From: Miscanthus floridulus
Lineage: Eukaryota > Streptophyta > Magnoliopsida > Poales > Poaceae
Assembly: GCF_019320115.1 (NCBI RefSeq)
Contig: NC_089584.1
Span: forward strand, 55,486,852-55,550,851
Reading direction: 5' to 3'
Length of the DNA: 64,000 nucleotides
Shown here: piece after piece, positions 56,548-64,000 of the stretch
Numbering within the stretch: the stretch's first letter is position 1
Layout: each line of letters opens with the position of its first letter
The notes under the pieces: model-generated
Told to the model about the DNA's origin: nothing
The model's input: the letters and a program-made list of their open reading frames with translations, nothing else
The model's database searches: none
Position numbers and translations under genes: made by a program

Positions 56548-58150
56548 TGAAAGCATGTAGACCCCTAGTTAGGTTTCGGTGATTAATGACAATATGTGAT
56601 TACTATGACTAACGTATGTTTTACAGAGGCAATTAAGTTAGGTCACGGTAATGACAATTGATTGAGCAATCATGGTTGTCATGCCCCTACGATGGAAATC
56701 GTTTTGGTTTTCAAAGGATGGACGACAAGGTTAAGGATAGAAAAGTTCTTAGTGTCGTGTGGTGTTGAAGAGACACTTAGAGTAGTTTAGAACTTTGTTT
56801 TTCCTTTAACCGTACTATTAAGAGAGTATGGACGGGTAGCTTGACCTAGGTGAGTCTAGTGTGTTAGGTGTGGTGCACACTTGTCAAATCTAGCACTAGG
56901 TAGCTCCTAAATAGCCATAAGATCAATTGGAGCGAACTTTATTCACATATGATTGCGAGTTGAAAGTAAACGGAGGGTCAAATGTTGACCGAACGTTGGT
57001 TCCGGTATGACCGGACGATGGCGCAGAGTCCGGTCAGTTCATTTGATCAAGGTGAAGTCGTCTAGATGCGACCGGACGCTGAGAGAAGAGTGACCGGACG
57101 ATGGGTGCTAGAGTTCGGTCAACTCCAGTAAGGTCCTAAAGAGGGAGAATCATGATCGGACGCGTCCGGTCAGTGCTGACCGGATGCTGGTCAGGTTCCG
57201 GCTACTGACCGGACGCTGAGAAGCAAAGTGATCGAACGCTGGGTTCCAGAGTCCGGTCAATATTAGTAAGGTTCCAGAGGGCAGTTTTTGTGACCGGACG
57301 CGTCCAGTCAGTGCTGACCAGACGCTGGACAGAGTCCGGTCACAACTTAACTGCTTGGTGCCGGGGAGAACTGACCGGAGCGTCCGATCACCCGCAAAGG
57401 CACATAACGGTTCGTTTTGAATGAGGGGTTATAAATACTTCCTCTATTCACTTAAGGGATCACTTTTTGCTCATTTCAACAGCTGAGAAACAACTTTGAG
57501 AGTGCCAAGAAGAGCAAGGTCCTAGTGAGGTGATTGAGATTTGAGAATCCAAGAGAGGCCTTATTAGTGAAAGCAAGAGTAGCAAAGTATGCATCCACCC
57601 TTCTCATTAGGCTTGTCGTGGTCAAGTGAGAGTTCGTGCTTGTTACTCTTAGTAATCGCCATCACCTAGACGGCTTGGTGGTGATTGGGAGTTTGGTGAT
57701 CATCCAGCAGAGCTTATGGATGACCCAACTTAAGTTGTGAACGGTTGTGGGTGATCCACCACGATAGAGTGTCGAAGAATCAACCCGTAGAGAGTACTTG
57801 ATCCTTGCGCAGATCAAGGGAGAGCTACACCCTTGCGTGGGTGCTCCAACAAGAACTAGTGGGGAGTGGCGACTCTTCGATACCTCGGCAAAACATCGCC
57901 ACATTCCTCCTTTCCCTCTTTACTTTAAGCATTTATATTTGAGCAATTCAATTCTTGTTTTTACATACTTAGAATTGCCATGCTAGAGTAGGATTGGAAC
58001 TTAGGGTGCTAAACTTTTATGCAGTAGAACATTAGAAACACTTTCTAGGCATAAGGGGTGAAGTGGGCTAAGTGTAGGGTTTAATTATTGCAAAGAATTT
58101 TAGAATTAGCCCAATTCACCCCCCCCCTCTTGAGCATCTTGATCCTTTCA
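56548..58150 (+). mobile_element. 5' LTR of the SIRE-type Copia element
   Basis: 1603 bp, starts TGAAAGCATG and ends GATCCTTTCA directly before the primer site. The array of GACCGGACGCTG and GTCCGGTCA motifs lies at 57000-57400, upstream of GGTTATAAATAC (about 57429), a likely TATA box. Relatives in the window are 140-1745 (minus strand) and the solo LTR 29237-30723. A run of C at about 58121-58128 precedes the 3' end. Confidence 0.9.
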
Positions 58151-58152
58151 AT

Positions 58153-58164
58153 TGGTATTGGAGC
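58153..58164 (+). promoter_or_regulatory. Primer-binding site (initiator tRNA-Met type)
   Basis: TGGTATTGGAGC is two mismatches from the usual TGGTATCAGAGC and lies two bases after the LTR. The matching site of the minus-strand element is at 126-137. Confidence 0.8.
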
Positions 58165-58203
58165 CTTGTGCTCACGTATTTAGGCTTAACCGCCAAGAGA
58201 AAG

Positions 58204-60600
58204 ATGTCTCACGGGGATGGTCCTCCTCCTACCTTTGAGGGAGATGATTTTCCTTATTGGGAAATCTGTATGGAGATGTATTTAGAAGGTCTAGATGTTG
58301 GAATACTTAGAGCCACCTCACAAGGATTCCCAAAACCTCGGGATCCCATGCACCTTCAAGGCGATGAAGTGAACTACGAAAAATGGAATGCAAATGCTAG
58401 AAACACCATCTTTAGAGGCCTTTGTAAAGATGTGTTTAACTGGATGAGGAACCATAAGGACACCCATGCACTATAGTCGGACATTTGTGCGCTCCATGAG
58501 GGAACTAAGAGCGAGCGTGAGGAACGCTATCATCTCATAATAAAAAAGCTTAATTCTTTTGAGATGCTTCCTAAAGAGAGTGCTAATGAAATGTACTCAC
58601 GCTTGAATGTTCTTATAGAGGAAGTCAATGTGCTTGGACTTACTCAAATGCAACTATTCGACATTGTAGGAAAAATCTTGAGTGTCCTCCCCATTGACAA
58701 ATATAGGAATATTGTGACCGTGCTTCATCAAGGTGATCTTTCCAACGCTACACCAACACAAATCTTGGGAAAGATCAATGCTCATGAGATGTACATGCAC
58801 ATCACACCATAAGATGGCTCATCCTCTACCAAGAAGAAAGACAAAGACTTAGCATTCAAGGCAAGCCAAGAGAAGGGCAAAGCAAGAATTGAGTATGAGA
58901 GCTCAAGTGATGATGAAGTTGATGATGCAAGTCTTGCTCTCATGGTGAGAAAAACCACCAAGATGCTAAAGAAGCTCAACAAGAATGGCGTCAAGTTTGA
59001 TGGCAAGAAAAAGAAGTTCTTCACTAGCACTAGAAGGAAGTCAATCTCTGAGATGGATTGCTACAATTTTGGAGAACTTGGTCATCTAGCTCATCAATGC
59101 ACCAAGCCCAAGAAAGACAAGTACAAGAAGAAGTACAAGGGCAAGAAAGATGACTCAAGTGATGAAGATGAAGATAATAAGAACAAAAACAAAGCCATAC
59201 AAGAAGAAGGATAGCAAGAAAAAGGACTTCCACAAAAAGAAGAAAAATGGCAAGGCCTACATCATCATCATCTAGTTGTGACAATGATTCATCTAGTTGC
59301 TCATCCGATGATGATAGTGACAACGAGAAGGTGGCCGCCATTGTGATTGACTCTTCATCATCTTCACCGATACCACCACCATCATCCTCTATACACCTAT
59401 GCCTTATGGCCAAGGGTGAACGAAAGGTATCAAATGATGATGATAGTAGTGGTGATGATCATGCTAACAATTATGATAGTGATAGTGATGATGATGAATT
59501 TGAATCACCTTCATATGATGATCTTGTCAAATTGCTAAACCAATACACTAAGATCGTTAGAAAGACTAGAGCTAAGAATGACAAGCTAGAAGCTATGAAT
59601 GATTCTCTTTTAGCTAAATGTGATATAGTGGAAAAGGCTAGTGTTGAGCTTAGAGAAGCAAATGATGCTATGTCATCCAAACTCAAGGAGCTCAAATCTT
59701 CTAAGAAAGAGCTTAAAGAAAAACATGATAAACTTGAGAGGATACATAATGAGCTCATCACTAGCCACAATATGCTAAAAGAAGAATATACAACTCTCAA
59801 GATCAATCATGATAATCTTGTTATCACTCAAGAATTTTTATCCAATGAGCCACATTATGCTACTAACGATGTTGTTAAGATTGATATAGCTACATTATGT
59901 GATGATTTAATTGTTGAGAGCATTGAGCAAGGATCTAGTGGCAAAGGCAAGCAAGTGGTTGAAACCAAAAACTATGATGAGTATGTCAAGCTCAAGCATG
60001 ATAATGAAAAGCTCAAGAAAGATCTTGAAGAGCTCAAAACCACCAACACTATAGTGTTAGAAACTCTTGATCATGATGGTGATTTGATTCTTGAGAATGA
60101 GAAGCTCAAAGAAGAGAACAAGAGACTCAAGGAAGAGAAAATGATGATGCACTCAAAGAAGAGAACAAGAAGCTCAAGTTGGAAAAAGAACATCTCAAGA
60201 TTGGATTGAGCAAGTTCACAAGAGGCAAACATCTTCAAAGTAAGTTACTAATGAACATCATCATGAAGATGGATAGAAGTGGCATTGGGTACATGGCAAA
60301 CCATGAGAAGAAGGCTCAAGCTCAACAACAACAACACAAGTCAAAGCCAAAGCCAAAGAGGTGTTTTGAGTGTGGACAATAAAGTCACTTTGCTCATGAG
60401 TGTCAAACTCCACCACCACAACCCTTGCCCAAGCATGCTAGACCCTTTGCTTTCAATGCTCATTACATGCTTAGAAAGGACTCTAGTGGAAAGATTAAAG
60501 TTATGTTCTTAGGACCTCCAAACAAGAATAGGCCTAAGAAAATTTGGGTTGCAAAATCACTTGTTGAGAAAGTCAAGGGCCCTCAATAAGTTTGGGCTCC
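58204..60600 (+). pseudogene. SIRE gag, broken
   Basis: The start at 58204 (MSHGDGPPPTFEGDDFPYWE) is supported by the identical start in the element at 85-2. Capsid region to about 58810 with stops at 58474 and 58810; a first zinc knuckle at 59062-59103, CYNFGELGHLAHQC, with Phe replacing the second Cys; Lys-rich then Ser/Asp-rich acidic stretches after a frameshift near 59215; a long coiled coil at about 59520-60200 (KLKELKSSKKELKEKHDKLE); and a second knuckle at about 60360-60405, CFECGQ then a stop, then SHFAHEC. The coiled coil plus acidic tail is normal for this lineage; the Phe and the stops are damage. Confidence 0.87.
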
Positions 60601-60619
60601 TAAAGCTTGATCTCTTGTG

Positions 60620-63600
60620 TGTAGGTGAACTACAAGACCGGTGGAAGTCATTGGGTAATTGATAGTGGTTGCACACAACATATGACCGGTAATCCTCTAT
60701 GTTCACCTCCCTAGATGAAGAAGTAGATGGACAAGAAAGAATAACATTTGGAAATAATTCAAAGGGCAAAGTTAAAGGATTGGGTAAAGTGGCAATATCA
60801 AATGATCATTCAATCTCAAATGTGCTATATGTTGCTTCATTGAGTTTCAACTTGCTATCCATTGGACAATTGTGTGATCTTGGCTTTCAATGCCTATTTA
60901 CCGAGAAGGAAGTTGTTGTATCTAAGAAGGATGATGATCAAGTGATATTCAAAGGATTTAGATACAACAACCTATATCTAGTGGATTTCACCTCTGAAGA
61001 TGCTAACTTGAAGACATGCTTATTCACCAAAATATCACTTGGGTGGCTATGGCATAGAAGACTTGCTCATGTTGGGATGAGCTCACTCAAGAAGCTAATG
61101 AAGAATGAATTGGTGAGAGGATTGAAGGATGTGAAATTTGAGAAGGACAAGCTTTGTAGTGCATGTCAAGCCAGCAAACAAGTTGCAAACACTCATCCTA
61201 CAAAAGCTTTTATGTCAACCACAAGAGTGCTAGAGCTCCTTCACATGGACTTATTTGGACCAACAACATACAAGAGTTTGGGAGGAAATCTTTATTGTCT
61301 TGTGATTGTTGATGACTACTCAAGATACACATAGGTATTCTTCCTTCATAGCAAATCCAAAGTTTCATCATGCTTCAAGAAGTTTGCCAAGAGAGCATAA
61401 AATGAGTTTGAAGTGAAGCTCAAGAAGATTAGAACGACAATGGGAAATAATTTGACAACACAAACATTGAAGTCTATTGTGATGAAGTTGGGATCAAGCA
61501 TGAGGTCTCTGCAACATATACTCCTCAACAAAATGGTGTAGTTGAGAGAAAGAATAGGACATTAATCACACTAGCAAGAACAATGCTTGATGAGTACAAC
61601 ACCCCCGAAGCTCTATGGGTGGAAGCTATCAATACCGCATGTTATGCATCCAACTACCTATTTCTTCAAAAGTTTCTTGGCAAGACACCTTATGAGTTGC
61701 TAAATGGGAAGAAGCTAGACGTCTCCTTCTTTAGGGTGTTTGGTTGCAAATGCTATATCTACAAGAAGTGGCAACACCTAGGGAAGTTTCAAAGATATTG
61801 TGATATTGGTTTTCTTGTTGGTCACTCATCAAAGTCCAAAGCATATAGAGTATTTAATCATGCCACTGTCTTGGTTGAAGAAACATATGATGTGGAATTT
61901 AATGAATCTAACGGCTCCCAAGGAGCACATGAGAATCTTGATGATGTAGGTGATGAACCATTAACGGAGGCCATGAAGAATATTTTGGTTGGAGACATCA
62001 AGCCACAAGATGATGAAGATGATGTACAAGTGATTAATCCACCTTCATCAAATATACCACAAGATGGTGATAAAGATAGGAGAGTAGAAAATGAAGATAC
62101 TCATGTATCCCATGAGCAAATGGTGACACAAGTACATGATGTTGATGCTCCACAACCTCCCCCTCAAGTGGTTGATAGAAGAAATTCACCTCTACTACAA
62201 GCTCATCCACAAGATCTCATCATAGGGAGTCCATCAAAGGGTGTAATGACTCGATCTCAAAAACTTGCTTTGTTTATTGAACATTACTCTTTTGTCTCTT
62301 GCTTTGAGCCTACTAAGGTAGAAGAAGCTCTTCAAGATCTAGATTGGATAAATGTCATGCATGAATAGTTGAACAACTTCGCCCACAATAAAGTTTGGAC
62401 TCTTGAAGAGCGACCACAAGGTGCAAGAGTCATTGGAACAAAGTGGGTGTTCTGCAACAAGCAAGATGATCAAGGCGTTGTTGTGAGGAACAAGGCAAGA
62501 CTAGTTGCAAAGGGGTTCTCTCAAGTTGAAGAGTTGGATTTTAGAGAGACCTTTGCACCGGTTGAAAGACTAGAAGCCATTCGTATCCTCCTTGCATATG
62601 CATCACATCATGAAATGAAACTATATCAAATGGATGAGAAAAGTGAATTTTTAAATGGCTTTATAAATAAACTAGTCTATGTTGATCAACCTCCTGGGTT
62701 TGAAGACCCTAGATATCTTAATCATGTTTATAGGTTCTCCAAGGCTGCTATATGGGCTTAAGCAAGCCCCAAGAGCTTGGTATGAGCGTCTTTAGGATTT
62801 CCTCATTGAGAAGGGCTTCACCATTAGGAAGGTTCGACACCACACTATTCACCAAGAAGCTTGATGGATATATCTTCATTTGTCAAGTATATGTTGATGA
62901 TGTCATATTTGGATCATCAAATCAAGATTCTTGCAAAGAGTTTGGTGAATTGATGTCGAAGGAGTTTGAGATGTCAATGATTGGAGAGCTTACATTCTTT
63001 CTTGGTTTTCAAGTCAAGCAAATGACAGAAGGGATTTTCATCTCTCAAAAAAAGTACACCAAAGATCTTCTCAAGAGGTTCAATATGGATGAATGTAAGC
63101 CAATCAAGACACCAATGCCATCTAATGGACATCTCAACCTAGATGAGGGAGGTAAAATGGTTGATCAAACTCTCTACCGCTCTATAATTGGTAGCTTGTT
63201 ATATTTAACCGCATCTAGGCCCGATATCATGTTTAGTGTGTGTATGTGTGCTAGATTTCAAGCTAATCCAAAGGAAGCTCATTTGATTGCTGTTAAAAGA
63301 ATCTATAGGTACCTTAAGCACACACCAAGCACTGCCTTTGGTATCCCAAAGGAGCTATATTTGAATTCGTTGGCTATTCCGATTTGGATTATGCCGGTTG
63401 CAAAGTTGATAGAAAAAGCACATCTGGAGGGTGCTATTTGCTTGGTAGATCACTTGTGTCTTGGTCCTCCAATAAGCAAAATAGGTCTACCGCCGAAGCG
63501 GAATACATTGCCGCGGATGCTTGTTGTGCACAAATACTTTACATGAAACAAACTTTGCTAGACTATGGTGTAGTTCTAGAAAAGGTACCACTTTTGTGTG

Positions 63601-63839
63601 ACAATGAGAGTACGGTAAAACTTGCTAATAATCCAGTTCAACACTCTCGCACCAAGCACATAGATATTCACCATCACTTTCTTAGAGATCATGTTGCTAA
63701 GAATGATATTTCATTGGAAGGTGTAAGGACCGAGGATCAATTGGCGGATATCTTCACTAAACCGCTAGATGAGGCAACTTTTTGTCGGTTGAGGAATGAG
63801 CTCAATGTGCTTGATTTTAGCAACTTCACTAGAAAATGA
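60620..63839 (+). pseudogene. SIRE pol, broken (protease, integrase, RT, RNase H)
   Basis: Protease active site DSGCTQHM at 60661. Pre-integrase and HHCC zinc region at about 61050-61180 (HRRLAHVGMSSLKKLMKN, then CSACQASKQ). Integrase core from MDLFGPTTYKS (about 61246), with a TAG at 61333, another stop near 61400 and a damaged DNG motif near 61440. 61583-62368 covers the end of the core and an acidic hinge. RT begins near 62370 after a TAG (VWTLEERPQGARVIGTKWVF) and has a frame break near 62745. The catalytic YVDD is intact at about 62890. RNase H at 63384-63839 (DYAGCKVDRKSTSGGCYLL, LADIFTKPLDE) follows a frame break near 63345. Catalytic motifs are largely kept, but the frame is broken many times. 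Confidence 0.9.
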
Positions 63840-64000
63840 GCTTGTGTTGTCCCTTACATTGCATTGTAACATACAACATGTTTAACTTTTGGTAATGCAT
63901 TTAGGGCTTGTTTAACATGGTTAAGATAACCGCAGAAAAGCGTGTGAAGAAGCTTAACCTTGGATCAAACTTGACAAGCAACTAGAATTACTTTCAAGTA
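63840..64000 (+). mobile_element. SIRE internal region after pol
   Basis: 161 bp after the pol stop at 63839 contain no long frame. Some SIRE elements carry an envelope-like ORF after pol; too little is visible to say. The polypurine tract and 3' LTR are beyond the window. Confidence 0.6.

Larger units (their letters stand above)
56548..64000 (+). mobile_element. SIRE-type Copia retrotransposon (3' end outside the window)
   Basis: 5' LTR 56548-58150, primer site 58153-58164, gag 58204-about 60600, pol about 60620-63839, then about 160 bp of untranslated sequence to the window end. The left flank is CATAG (56543-56547). Gene order protease-integrase-RT-RNase H identifies Copia, and a gag with a long Ser/Asp-rich and coiled-coil C-terminal part is typical of the SIRE lineage. 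At least eight stops and five frame breaks show it cannot act on its own. Confidence 0.9.

Overview
This is nuclear DNA of a grass (Poaceae; probably the maize/sorghum/sugarcane group, an inference from the retrotransposon types and the gene homologies). Nearly all of it is nested LTR retrotransposons, solo LTRs and decayed gene pieces. I found no intact protein-coding gene, no rRNA or tRNA gene, no CRISPR array and nothing bacterial. Family names come from recognised motifs, not from database searches.

Layout. 1-1745: start of a minus-strand SIRE-type Copia element (gag start, primer site, 5' LTR). 1746-3120: 3' end of an Athila-like Gypsy element on the plus strand, including its polypurine tract and the start of its 3' LTR. 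That LTR is split by a complete minus-strand Tekay-type chromovirus at 3121-26672 (target duplication CCCAG/CCTAG). The chromovirus carries two later insertions: a solo LTR of its own family in its leader (14376-19165, duplication ATTTG) and a 2.4-kb Copia solo LTR inside its 5' LTR (22910-25346, duplication GTTAC). 26673-28464: the rest of the Athila-like LTR, then part of a Tat-like Gypsy LTR with its primer-site region. 28465-42861: a second Tekay-like element on the plus strand, with LTRs of about 5.2 kb and an internal region without recognisable gag-pol. It contains a SIRE solo LTR at 29237-30723, and its 3' LTR is cut at 42861.

42862-45250 is a GC-rich mosaic of fragments from about five unrelated plant genes: a UDP-glycosyltransferase, a MATH-BTB protein, an HSPRO-like protein, a second MATH domain and an ATL-type RING finger. 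They lie in mixed orientations with abrupt junctions, which is how transposon-captured gene fragments look. This is the most unusual part of the window.

45866-55763 is a pseudogene of the DUF630/DUF632 family (REL2/NRG2-like plant regulators). The N-terminal exon and the last exon are recognisable, the middle exon is not, and there are frameshifts and three stops. Its intron space holds a Copia protease-integrase fragment, a 2.3-kb internally deleted Copia element (duplication GCAAA) and a 437-bp solo LTR (duplication CTAAA). From 56548 to the window end lies a plus-strand SIRE Copia element with 5' LTR, primer site and a broken gag-pol; its 3' LTR is outside the window.

The coding sequences here no longer act together. 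The genetic logic is one of insertion order, LTR-LTR recombination (four solo LTRs) and decay rich in C-to-T changes.
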